From Rhizobium sp. WYJ-E13 (lineage in GTDB: Bacteria; Pseudomonadota; Alphaproteobacteria; Rhizobiales; Rhizobiaceae): a stretch of 64,000 bases of DNA. Under the pieces are notes generated by a model that worked only from the letters and a program-made list of their open reading frames with translations, was not told the origin of the DNA and made no database searches. The number at the start of each line of letters is the position of its first letter. The first letter of the stretch is position 1. A program made the position numbers and the translations under genes. The stretch lies in NCBI RefSeq assembly GCF_018987265.1, contig NZ_CP076853.1, positions 1,426,001 to 1,490,000 of the forward strand. Reading direction: 5' to 3'. Below, piece after piece: positions 8,332 through 16,286 of this stretch.

Positions 8332-9597
8332 TCAGGACCAGCGGCGGAAGAGGGCGCTGGCATTCACCCCGCCGAAACCGAAGCCATTGGTGATCGCATA
8401 TTCCATCGCGACTTTGCGGACCATTTTGCCCACGAGATCGATGCCCTCGGCTGCCGGATCGGCCGTCTCCAGATTGCGCGTCGGCGGAGCGATCTGGTCG
8501 CGCAGCGCAAGGATCGTGAAGATGGCTTCGAGCCCGCCGGCAGCCCCCAGGAGATGGCCGGTCGCCGATTTCGTGGCGCTGACGGCAATGCCGCCATCGC
8601 GGCCGAAGACCGTGCCGATTGCCGCGATTTCACCCTTGTCGCCGACCGGTGTCGAGGTCGCATGTGCATTGAGGTGCTTGACCTCGGAGGCTGGAATTCT
8701 GGCCTGCCGCAGAGCCGTCTCCATTGCCCGGCGGGCGCCATCGCCATCCTCCGGTCCCGCGGTCATGTGATAGGCATCGGCGGCCGTGCCGTAGCCGACG
8801 AGCTCGGCAAGCGGTGTCGCGCCGCGTGCCAGCGCATGCTCCAGCGTCTCGATGACGAGAATGCCCGCCCCTTCGCCCATCACGAAGCCGTCACGGGCCG
8901 TATCGAAGGGACGTGAGGCAAGTTCGGGCCTGTCGTTGAAACCACTCGAGAGTGCGCGGGCTGCAGCAAAACCGCCAAGGCTCACCTTGTCGATGCAGGC
9001 TTCCGAGCCGCCGCAGATCGCCACATCAGCCTCGCCGGACCGGATAAGCCGCGCCGCATCGCCGATGGCCTGGACACTTGCCGCGCAGGCCGTCACGGGT
9101 GCGCCGAGCGGCCCCTTGAAGCCGTAGCGGATGCTGACCTGACCAGCCGCCAGGTTGACGAGGAAGGAAGGTACGGTGAAGGGCGAGAGCCGCCGCACAC
9201 CACGCGTCTCGGTCGTGCGCACCGCATCGGTGATCGCAGGAAAGCCACCGACGCCGGACGCGATGATCGTTGCCGTCCGTTCGCGTGCATCCACATTCTC
9301 GGGCATCCAACCAGCCTGGCGCACGGCCTCATCTGTCGCCATCATCGCGAACTGGATGAAGCGGTCCATCTTCTTCTGGTCCTTGGGCGGAACGGCTCGG
9401 TCGAGATCAAACCCGGCTTCGGCATCCTCCTCGATGGAGGGCACGACCCCGCCGACTTTGGCAGCAAGATCGCCGACCACGTCCTCTGGCAGCACGCGCA
9501 GGCCGGAACCGGCAGCGACAAGCCGTTTCCACGCCGTCTCGACACCCACACCGAGCGGCGAAACAAGTCCCATGCCGGTGACAACGATGCGTTCCAT
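8332..9597 (-). CDS. fabF: Beta-ketoacyl-ACP synthase II
   Basis: Condensing enzyme of fatty acid elongation (malonyl-ACP plus acyl-ACP). 421 residues, near FabF length. The N-terminus M-E-R-I-V-V-T-G-M-G-L-V-S-P-L-G is typical. The catalytic triad is present: Cys in V-T-A-C-A-A-S-V-Q-A-I-G-D-A, His in N-A-H-A-T-S-T-P-V-G-D and His in K-S-A-T-G-H-L-L-G-A-A-G. It stands alone, not next to acpP or fabG, so it may be an accessory condensing enzyme for special chains. The HxlR gene ends 13 bases upstream on the same strand, suggesting co-transcription. Confidence 0.92.
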   Translation of the reverse strand: MERIVVTGMGLVSPLGVGVETAWKRLVAAGSGLRVLPEDVVGDLAAKVGGVVPSIEEDAEAGFDLDRAVPPKDQKKMDRFIQFAMMATDEAVRQAGWMPENVDARERTATIIASGVGGFPAITDAVRTTETRGVRRLSPFTVPSFLVNLAAGQVSIRYGFKGPLGAPVTACAASVQAIGDAARLIRSGEADVAICGGSEACIDKVSLGGFAAARALSSGFNDRPELASRPFDTARDGFVMGEGAGILVIETLEHALARGATPLAELVGYGTAADAYHMTAGPEDGDGARRAMETALRQARIPASEVKHLNAHATSTPVGDKGEIAAIGTVFGRDGGIAVSATKSATGHLLGAAGGLEAIFTILALRDQIAPPTRNLETADPAAEGIDLVGKMVRKVAMEYAITNGFGFGGVNASALFRRWS

Positions 9598-9610
9598 GGC
9601 TTCTTCCTTT

Positions 9611-10117
9611 CTAGGCGTCGATGCCGAGGTAATAGGCGCGCATGCGTGCGATCCGTTCGCGGTCGCTATCGTCAGCGGCCGGTCCCGGCAGCAGGCAGGT
9701 ATTCTCGGGTTTCAGTTCTTCGCCGCTGGCTGCATCCACCAGCACGGGCCGGCGTTCCTCGCCGGAGGCGGCATTGCCGAGCAGGAAGGCGAGATCCTCT
9801 TGCGGAGCGTGCCGGCGTCCCCAGGAAAACAGGGCCATCAGAACCGGAAAGAAATCGCGTCCCTTCTCGGTCAGCACATATTCGTAGCGGGCAGGGCGCT
9901 CACTATAGAGGCGCTTCTCGAACAGCCCTTCATCGATCAGATGCGCGAGCCGTCGCGTCAGGATATTCGGCGCAACGCCGAGGCTCTTCTGGAATTCGTC
10001 GAAGCGCGTCAGCCCGTGAAAGGCATCGCGGAGGATCATCATGCTCCACCAGTCGCCGACGCTATCGAGCGCGCGCGCCGCCGGGCATTTGAAATTGGCG
10101 AAACTTGTTCGTTGCAT
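9611..10117 (-). CDS. HxlR-family transcriptional regulator
   Basis: 168 residues from ATG 10117. The winged helix-turn-helix of the HxlR family is clear: C-P-A-A-R-A-L-D-S-V-G-D-W-W near the N-terminus, F-D-E-F-Q-K-S-L-G-V-A-P-N-I-L-T-R-R-L in the recognition region, then the wing with Y-E-Y-V-L-T-E-K-G-R-D. HxlR proteins are dimeric and often sense aldehydes or redox state through Cys. No ribosome site precedes the start, and the ATG lies inside a palindrome; a second possible start (10150) lies in a second palindrome. Leaderless, autoregulated expression is likely. fabF follows 13 bases downstream. Confidence 0.88.
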   Translation of the reverse strand: MQRTSFANFKCPAARALDSVGDWWSMMILRDAFHGLTRFDEFQKSLGVAPNILTRRLAHLIDEGLFEKRLYSERPARYEYVLTEKGRDFFPVLMALFSWGRRHAPQEDLAFLLGNAASGEERRPVLVDAASGEELKPENTCLLPGPAADDSDRERIARMRAYYLGIDA

Positions 10118-10124
10118 AATGCAA
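10112..10124 (-). promoter_or_regulatory. Palindrome 1 over the HxlR start codon
   Basis: TTGCATAATGCAA is a perfect inverted repeat with one central base, centred at 10118. It contains the ATG of the HxlR gene. A longer copy of the same palindrome is centred exactly 30 bp away. Probable autoregulatory operator. Confidence 0.65.
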
Positions 10125-10139
10125 GTCACTACAGAAGTC

Positions 10140-10156
10140 ACTTGCATCATGCAAGT
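10140..10156 (-). promoter_or_regulatory. Palindrome 2 upstream of HxlR gene
   Basis: ACTTGCATCATGCAAGT is a perfect 17-bp inverted repeat (8+1+8) centred at 10148, with the same TTGCAT half-site as palindrome 1. The 30-bp centre-to-centre distance places both on the same helix face, as expected for two cooperating dimers. Confidence 0.7.
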
Positions 10157-10157
10157 C

Positions 10158-10467
10158 TCAAGTTCGAGCGTTGCCCCGCTCGAAGATCCGCGCCAGAAGA
10201 ACGCCCGTCACGAGAATGCCTGCCGCAACAAAAATCGTGTCGCCTGGCGTGCCGATATAGAGCGGCCCATTGGCGAAGAGCAGAAAGGCGATGAGGAAAT
10301 TGTACCAGCCCAGATGACATTGGTCAGAGGTGAACTGAGCTTCGCTCCCTGCAGGCAGACGAAAGGTGTGCGAAACGGTCGGCCGCTGCGCCGCTGACGA
10401 AATGCGGTACGCCGTTGGTGAGGAATGCGCCCGCGATGAAGTGAACGGTATAGACGATCGAGGGCAA
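10158..10467 (-). pseudogene. Frameshifted small membrane protein gene
   Basis: On the minus strand the region reads, in shifting frames, parts of one small membrane protein. First comes F-I-A-G-A-F-L-T-N-G-V-P-H-F-V-S-G (from about 10467), then S-S-P-L-T-N-V-I-W-A in a second frame, then Y-N-F-L-I-A-F-L-L-F-A-N-G-P-L-Y in a third, which runs to a stop at 10158. These blocks occur in this order in rhizobial small membrane proteins that I recall but cannot name. At least two frameshifts are needed, so the gene is broken. It lies just upstream of the HxlR operators. Confidence 0.6.
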
Positions 10468-10533
10468 TAGTCTCTCAGCTTAGTTGGTTGAAGCGCATCG
10501 ACAATCTGGCGCAGATCACCCCTGCGGCAAGCA

Positions 10534-10558
10534 GAAAAGGGCTCCGGAAAGGAGCCCC
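10534..10558 (-). terminator. Terminator of the RTX hydrolase gene
   Basis: On the minus strand GGGCTCC (10557-10551) and GGAGCCC (10545-10539) form a 7-bp stem with loop TTTCC, followed by TTTT. It lies about 35 bases after the stop of the RTX glycoside hydrolase gene. Confidence 0.85.
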
Positions 10559-10590
10559 AGCAAGGTCCGTCGCTCGAAGACTTTCACTCG

Positions 10591-12939
10591 TCAGATGAAT
10601 TGGAAGTCGTCGTGATGAAGCGTCGCCAGATTGGTAAGCGTAGCTATCTGCACGGCCGCGCCGCGTCCATTCCCATCGGCATCATAGAGAAGCGCGCCGC
10701 TGGACTGGTTGTAGATAAGTCTGTCATTCGCATCCATTGCCTTGATCCCGACAACGAAATTAGCTGACGAGAAACTGGATGGGTCTATTTCCGTGAAGAT
10801 GTCATGGTCGAGCACGATCTTGTCCCCGGAAGCTGAGGAGAAATCTTGTATCTTGTCGACATTGCTTGTCTTGCTCGGTTTCACGTTGAATACAAAATAA
10901 TCGCCCCCGGCCCCGCCGTTCAGGGTGTCGATACCACCGCCACCAATCAGGCGGTCATTTCCAAGGCCACCGGAAATGATGTTGCCGGCAGTATTGCCGG
11001 TCAGGACATTGTCTGCATCATTGCCAGTTGCGTTGAGCGCCGCCGAGGTCGTCAGCGTGAGATTCTCGACGGTTCCGAGTGTATTTGCGAGATTGTAGGA
11101 TATGGACGTGGAGACCGTATCGGTGCCGTTGCCGCCGGTTTCGTCGACGACGTCGCTTGTCGAACCCACTTTGTATGTGTCATTGCCAAGGCCGCCCATC
11201 ATCCGGTCGTTACCCTTGCCACCATCGATAGTGTTGTCCCCGGAATTGCCGATCAGGACATTATCCGACGCGTTGCCCGTCGCATTAATATCCGAGGTGC
11301 CGAGCAGTGTGAGGTTCTCCACAGTCCCGGTGACATGATACGTATCGGCCAGACTGATTGAAACATAGGATTTGATGGCGTCTTTGCCTGAGCCGCCAGC
11401 CTCGACCACGACGTCATCAGCATTGTCGACGATATAGGTATCGTTTCCGGCACCACCCTGCATACGATCCGCGCCTGCACTGCCATCGAGCACGTTCGCC
11501 CCGGAATTGCCGATGAGGATATTGGCGAGACTATTGCCAGTGGCGTTGATGTTGGCGTTGCCGGTCAGAGTCAGATTCTCGATGGCGCCGATCGCATGCG
11601 CCGTATCCGCCAGGCTGAAGCTGATCGACGACATGACGGTATCGGTTCCGCCGCCGCCGCTTTCGTCGACGATTTCGGTCGGGGAGGTGGCGGTGAAGAC
11701 ATCGTCTCCGGTGCCGCCGTAGATGTGGCCGGGTTCCGGCAACGCACCAGCTCCCGCTGCTATGTTGATGATGATTGGATGGTCGACCACATCCACATTG
11801 AGTGAGGATATGTTGCTGAAGCTCTTGATCGGTGTGTTGCCCGTCAGCGGATCGTAGACCTGCACCGTCCCGAAAGCCCCGCCCAGATTGACGCTGACAC
11901 TGGTCTTCGCCGCCTGGATCGCCGTGTCCGATGTCTGGTTCCAGATATCGGGCTCGTTCCAGATGATGATCTGGTAGCTGCCATCAGATTTTTCCGTCAG
12001 GTAGCTGCGCGCCGTCGATGGCAGCCCACTGATCGAATAATTGAGTGACCCCGGATTGAAGGTTGCCTGTGTTGCGCCGTCATCATCGAGAATTTCTGTC
12101 AGATTATGGATCGCCGTTGCGGCTGGTTTGGGGGAATAATCCAGGCGGAAGAGCCCGAAGTGTTTTTCCTGATCGGAACCCTGCGAATCCGCATAGGCAT
12201 CGAGAAGCTGGTAGATGAAGGTCCCCTTCGATCCGAGAAAGGCGCCGTCCATCAGCGTGTTGAGAAGCAGTTTGGCCTGCGTCGTCTCGTCTACGCCTTC
12301 CCATCCGCCGTTGGTATCAGCCGTCAGCGATGTGTGGTACCCGATCTCGGTGATGGTAAGCGGTTTGCCGGGATCGGCGTTCATCTGGTCGCCCGATTCA
12401 CGCTGGAGCCAGGAGAAAGGCTGGTCGCCCTCCTTCGCATAGGTGTGGATCGTCGTGTAATCGTTGGACGAGGCGACCGTGTAGCCGGTAAAGCCGAGAA
12501 CGGGAATGTCCTTCAACAGCGGATCGGCATTCACCGCGTTGAACAGATCCTTTTGATAGGCAAGGGCCGCGGCCTCTCCTGACAGTCCCTTATAGCCAAC
12601 CGGCCAATTATTGACCTCGTTCGGACCTTCGATGCCGACGATCGAACCGGGATGCGCCTCCACGAAGGCATGCAGCCGCTGGACGACGGTAGCAGGGGTG
12701 TCATCGCGCCCCGAGACGAAAACGAATTTCACGCCGGCGTCAGCCGCGTCCCCAAGATGGCCTTGACCGTAAGGGTCGGAGACGGGGGTGGGGGCATGAT
12801 CGCGAACCGTGTCGAGGCCGAGGTATCCCAAGGCTTTAACAACTTCTGCGATATTTGAGTATTTGCCGTCCGTATAATCGATGTGTGTATCAATTCCGAA
12901 GGAGTCGATAACATCATTAATTCTAATAGCTTGGGCCAT
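10591..12939 (-). CDS. Secreted RTX glycoside hydrolase (clan GH-A type)
   Basis: 782 residues from ATG 12939 (GAGGAGC upstream). Residues 1 to about 330 look like a (beta/alpha)8 glycosidase: G-P-N-E-V gives the likely acid/base Glu108 and T-I-T-E-I-G-Y the likely nucleophile Glu198, the clan GH-A pattern; the exact GH family is uncertain. From about 440 follow three similar blocks of about 100 residues (D-E-x-G-G-x-G-T-D-T-V ... V-E-N-L-T-L), each ending in RTX nonapeptides such as G-G-A-G-N-D-T-Y-I. A serralysin-like C-terminal region (about 680-782) follows. There is no signal peptide, which with the RTX repeats indicates type I secretion; the exporter genes are divergent next door. Probable role: trimming exopolysaccharide or plant glycans. 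Confidence 0.85.
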   Translation of the reverse strand: MAQAIRINDVIDSFGIDTHIDYTDGKYSNIAEVVKALGYLGLDTVRDHAPTPVSDPYGQGHLGDAADAGVKFVFVSGRDDTPATVVQRLHAFVEAHPGSIVGIEGPNEVNNWPVGYKGLSGEAAALAYQKDLFNAVNADPLLKDIPVLGFTGYTVASSNDYTTIHTYAKEGDQPFSWLQRESGDQMNADPGKPLTITEIGYHTSLTADTNGGWEGVDETTQAKLLLNTLMDGAFLGSKGTFIYQLLDAYADSQGSDQEKHFGLFRLDYSPKPAATAIHNLTEILDDDGATQATFNPGSLNYSISGLPSTARSYLTEKSDGSYQIIIWNEPDIWNQTSDTAIQAAKTSVSVNLGGAFGTVQVYDPLTGNTPIKSFSNISSLNVDVVDHPIIINIAAGAGALPEPGHIYGGTGDDVFTATSPTEIVDESGGGGTDTVMSSISFSLADTAHAIGAIENLTLTGNANINATGNSLANILIGNSGANVLDGSAGADRMQGGAGNDTYIVDNADDVVVEAGGSGKDAIKSYVSISLADTYHVTGTVENLTLLGTSDINATGNASDNVLIGNSGDNTIDGGKGNDRMMGGLGNDTYKVGSTSDVVDETGGNGTDTVSTSISYNLANTLGTVENLTLTTSAALNATGNDADNVLTGNTAGNIISGGLGNDRLIGGGGIDTLNGGAGGDYFVFNVKPSKTSNVDKIQDFSSASGDKIVLDHDIFTEIDPSSFSSANFVVGIKAMDANDRLIYNQSSGALLYDADGNGRGAAVQIATLTNLATLHHDDFQFI

Positions 12940-13136
12940 TATCGTGCTCCTCGCCTGGAAGTAGAATTTATTGCTTTGATGGTATAGTGATTCCCTCCAA
13001 AAGCAATTTGTCTTTATACAGTTGAATCCGCCAAAGTTATGATGCATTTACCATATTGTATTGCTGGCAACATGTTTGCGAAGCCTTGACTGATTTGCCT
13101 GTACAATCAGTCCACACGTTCCACGGAGATTCGATA
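12940..13136. promoter_or_regulatory. Divergent promoter region of hydrolase and exporter
   Basis: A 197-bp AT-rich stretch between the RTX hydrolase gene (minus) and the type I exporter gene (plus). It is clearly richer in A/T than its surroundings. It must hold the promoters of both, but I do not see convincing -35/-10 pairs or a clear operator. Confidence 0.5.
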
Positions 13137-14912
13137 TTGAACGGACTTGCCATCTCGCCATTTCAGAAGGGCGGGAAAGACCTCGCGGCAGAAGCGATGC
13201 GACGCAGCAGCGGAGGCTTGATCGCCGTTGGCGTCGCAAGCGCGCTGGTCAATGTGCTCTATCTTACCAGCTCCTTCTTCATGCTGCAGGTCTATGACCG
13301 CATCATCCCGAGCCGAAGCATCCCGTCGCTGATTGCGCTCGCCCTTCTGGCACTGTTGCTCTATGCCTTTCATGGGGGCTTCGATCTCGTGCGCGGGCGC
13401 ATTCTCGTCCGGATATCGGGTGTTTTCGACGAGGTGATGAGCCGTCGTGTGTTCAAGGCGACGCTAAAAGCGCCGCTCAAGGGCAGGGTGGCCGGTGACG
13501 GCCTTTCCCTGCTACGGGACTTCGATCAGGTTCGCAGCTTCCTTTCTAGCCCCGGCCCGTCAGCCTTTTTCGATTTGCCCTGGGTACCGCTCTATGTTGG
13601 CATCTGTTTTCTGTTCCATCCGATCATCGGCATCATTGCTATCTGCGGCGCGCTGATCCTGATGGCGCTGACCTATCTGACGAATAGAAGCTCGCAGGCT
13701 TCGGCTAAAAAAGCCTATGAACTTGCGACCGAGAGAAATGCACTTGCAAGTGCGGCGCAGCGCAATGCAGAAGTGGTCCAGGCCATGGGCATGGCCGACG
13801 AACTAGCCGATAGCTGGTCCGCACGCAACGATGCCTACCGCGATGTTCAATCCGGCAACGCCGATACGGTCAATGGCTACTCGATTGTATCCAAGATCTT
13901 CCGCATGGCGCTGCAGTCGGGCGTACTTGCCGCCGGTGCCGTGTTGGTCATCGAAAACCTGGCCTCGGGTGGCGTCATCATTGCTGCTTCGATCCTGACA
14001 TCTCGGGCACTCGCACCTGTCGAGCAGGTGATCGCCAGCTGGAAGGGCTTTGTCTCAGCCCAGCAATCCTGGAAGCGGCTGCGCCAGACACTGGCCCTGC
14101 TGCCCGAGACAGTTTCCCCGCTCGAGCTGCCTGCGCCATCCCGCGAGCTTGCCATCGAGGAGATGTCGAGTGGCGCCCCCGGCAAGCAAGAGCTCATCGT
14201 GCAGGGCGTCAGTTTCACGCTGCGGGCAGGGAACGCACTCGGCGTCATCGGCCCGAGCGCCTCGGGCAAATCCTCGCTGGTGCGTGCTATCGTCGGCCTT
14301 TGGCCAGCATATCGCGGGTCGGTGCGCCTCGATGGCGCAGCACTCGATCAATGGGATGATATCTCGATCGGACGTCATATCGGCTATCTGCCGCAGGATG
14401 TGGAACTCTTTGCCGGCACCGTCGCCCAGAATATTGCCCGCTTTCGGAGCGATGCGCAGGCAGCAGAGATCATCGCGGCAGCCCGCAAGGCCGGGGTCCA
14501 TGAGCTGATCCTGCGGCTACCGAAGGGTTACGAGACGGAAATAGGGGCGGGCGGCTCCATGCTTTCGGCCGGCCAGCGTCAACGCATCGCCCTTGCTCGG
14601 GCGCTCTATTGCGATCCCTTCCTCGTCGTGCTCGACGAGCCGAATTCCAATCTAGACATTGACGGAGAGTCGGCGCTCGCCGGCGCGATCTTGAGCGTTC
14701 GCCAGCGCGGCGGCATCGTCATTGTCGTTGCTCACCGGCCAAGCACACTCTCCAGCGTCGATCTCGTGCTGGCAATGCGCGAGGGGCAGGCGCTCGCGTT
14801 CGGGCCGAAGGATCAGGTGCTCGCCAAGGTGCTCCGCGCCGAAAATCTGACGGAGCAACCGAGACATGGATCGCTGAAGGTCGTCGGCGATAGTCAGGAG
14901 CAGGGCCGATGA
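13137..14912 (+). CDS. Type I secretion ABC transporter (PrsD/HlyB type)
   Basis: Inner-membrane permease/ATPase of a type I secretion system. I start it at TTG 13137 because GGAG is 8 bases upstream; an in-frame ATG at 13056 would add 27 polar residues. That gives 591 residues: a transmembrane domain (about 25-310) and an ATPase domain with Walker A G-P-S-A-S-G-K-S-S (about 372-380), signature L-S-A-G-Q-R-Q-R-I-A-L-A-R-A (about 475-488) and Walker B L-V-V-L-D-E-P-N (about 495-502). There is no N-terminal C39 peptidase domain. It is coupled to the HlyD gene (ATGATG overlap). The likely substrate is the divergent RTX hydrolase. An outer-membrane TolC partner is not encoded here. Confidence 0.92.
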   Translation: MNGLAISPFQKGGKDLAAEAMRRSSGGLIAVGVASALVNVLYLTSSFFMLQVYDRIIPSRSIPSLIALALLALLLYAFHGGFDLVRGRILVRISGVFDEVMSRRVFKATLKAPLKGRVAGDGLSLLRDFDQVRSFLSSPGPSAFFDLPWVPLYVGICFLFHPIIGIIAICGALILMALTYLTNRSSQASAKKAYELATERNALASAAQRNAEVVQAMGMADELADSWSARNDAYRDVQSGNADTVNGYSIVSKIFRMALQSGVLAAGAVLVIENLASGGVIIAASILTSRALAPVEQVIASWKGFVSAQQSWKRLRQTLALLPETVSPLELPAPSRELAIEEMSSGAPGKQELIVQGVSFTLRAGNALGVIGPSASGKSSLVRAIVGLWPAYRGSVRLDGAALDQWDDISIGRHIGYLPQDVELFAGTVAQNIARFRSDAQAAEIIAAARKAGVHELILRLPKGYETEIGAGGSMLSAGQRQRIALARALYCDPFLVVLDEPNSNLDIDGESALAGAILSVRQRGGIVIVVAHRPSTLSSVDLVLAMREGQALAFGPKDQVLAKVLRAENLTEQPRHGSLKVVGDSQEQGR

Positions 14913-16207
14913 TGAAGAAATCGCAGCACTCGCTGAACCGTCACATCTTGTCCGTCTGGGTCCTGTCTGTCGCCCTTGTCGGCGGCATGGGAGGCTGGGC
15001 CGCCTCGACGTCGCTTTCCAACGCCGTGGTCGGGCACGGCACCGTAATTATCGACCAGAACGTGAAGAAGATTCAGCACCTTACGGGCGGTATCGTGTCG
15101 GAACTAATGGCAATGGAAGGGGGGCACGTCCAGGCCGGCGACGTCCTTCTGCGGCTCGACAGCACCTCTGTGAAAGCCAATCTCGCCATCATCGACAGCA
15201 ATCTTGCCCAGCTCTATGTCCGTCGCGCTCGCCTGCAGGCTGAACGCATCGGCGCAACGGAATTCTCCGCCGACGATATTCCCGCAAATGAGCTGGATAT
15301 CGACGTCAGCAAGAACCTGATCGACGGTGAGGTCCAGCTTTTCAATGCCCGCCGGTCGTCACTGGTCGGGATGCGCAAGCAGCTGGAAGAGCGCAAGGCG
15401 CAGCTCGCCGAGGAGATACAGGGCGATACGCTGCAACTCGCATCGATCGATGAGGCGACCAAGCTCGTCGATCAGGAATATGATGCCGCCGCCAAGCTTT
15501 ACAACCAGAAGATCGTTACGATGCAGAAGGTCAACGGCCTCAAGCGCCAGCGCGTCGAACTCGACGGCAATCGCGGCGAGCGGCTGTCTTCACGGGCGCA
15601 GGCGGAGGGCAAGATCGCCGAGATCAACCTGCAGATATTGCAGCTCGACGAAGATCGCAGGACCGAGAATTCGAAGGATCTGACGGATGTCGAGGCCAAG
15701 ACTGCCGAAATGCAGGAGCGTCGCATCGCGGCCGTCGACCAGATGAATCGGCTGGAGCTGCGCGCACCGATGAGCGGTCGCATCTATCAACTGACAGTCC
15801 ATACCGTTGGCGGCGTCGTCAATCCCGGCGAGGTGTTGATGCTGCTGGCGCCGGATCAGCGTGACTTGACCCTCGAAGCGAAGATTGCCACACGCGATAT
15901 TGACCAACTCACGCTCGGTCAGAAAGTCGATATCCGTTTCAGCGCCTTCGATCAAAAAACGACACCGGAGGTGCAGGGCGACGTCGTATCGATTTCGCCC
16001 GATGTCGTGACCGAGCAGCGCAGCGGCACCGACTACTACCCCGTGCGCATCAAGCCGGAACCGGCGAGCTTGCAAAAACTCAGCAACATGAAGCTCTACC
16101 CCGGCATGCCGGCAGAGGTCTTCATCAAGGTCGCCGATCGTTCCGTCCTTTCATACATGACCAAGCCGCTGATGGATCAGATCAGCCACACGTTCCGCGA
16201 GGAGTGA
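14909..16207 (+). CDS. HlyD-family type I secretion adaptor (PrsE type)
   Basis: Membrane fusion protein linking the ABC exporter to an outer-membrane channel. 432 residues: a short cytosolic N-terminus, one transmembrane helix (about 12-36), the lipoyl/barrel start G-H-G-T-V-I-I-D-Q-N-V-K-K-I-Q-H-L near 50-65, a long coiled coil rich in Leu/Glu/Arg (about 95-275), and a C-terminal barrel region with L-R-A-P-M-S-G-R-I-Y (about 285-294). Start overlaps the stop of the ABC gene. Together with it this forms the dedicated exporter for the adjacent RTX enzyme. Confidence 0.92.
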   Translation: MMKKSQHSLNRHILSVWVLSVALVGGMGGWAASTSLSNAVVGHGTVIIDQNVKKIQHLTGGIVSELMAMEGGHVQAGDVLLRLDSTSVKANLAIIDSNLAQLYVRRARLQAERIGATEFSADDIPANELDIDVSKNLIDGEVQLFNARRSSLVGMRKQLEERKAQLAEEIQGDTLQLASIDEATKLVDQEYDAAAKLYNQKIVTMQKVNGLKRQRVELDGNRGERLSSRAQAEGKIAEINLQILQLDEDRRTENSKDLTDVEAKTAEMQERRIAAVDQMNRLELRAPMSGRIYQLTVHTVGGVVNPGEVLMLLAPDQRDLTLEAKIATRDIDQLTLGQKVDIRFSAFDQKTTPEVQGDVVSISPDVVTEQRSGTDYYPVRIKPEPASLQKLSNMKLYPGMPAEVFIKVADRSVLSYMTKPLMDQISHTFREE

Positions 16208-16211
16208 ATTT

Positions 16212-16273
16212 CCCTGCGAGAGCAGGGCGCGGATCATCTTTGCAATGGCTGCACCGGGGCGTTACCGCCCCGG
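16212..16273. terminator. Two hairpins between convergent genes
   Basis: CCCTGC-GAGA-GCAGGG (16212-16227) and CCGGGGCG-TTAC-CGCCCCGG (16254-16273) are perfect stem-loops between the HlyD gene and fdhA, which face each other. Neither is followed by a clear T run, so they may act as weak or factor-assisted terminators or as 3'-end protectors. Confidence 0.5.
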
Positions 16274-16286
16274 CACATGATGCCGA

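Noticed and set aside
12940..13047. N-terminal extension of the RTX hydrolase to an earlier start
   Set aside because: The extra 36 residues have no similarity to the enzyme start, and a good ribosome site (GAGGAGC) lies before the ATG at 12939.
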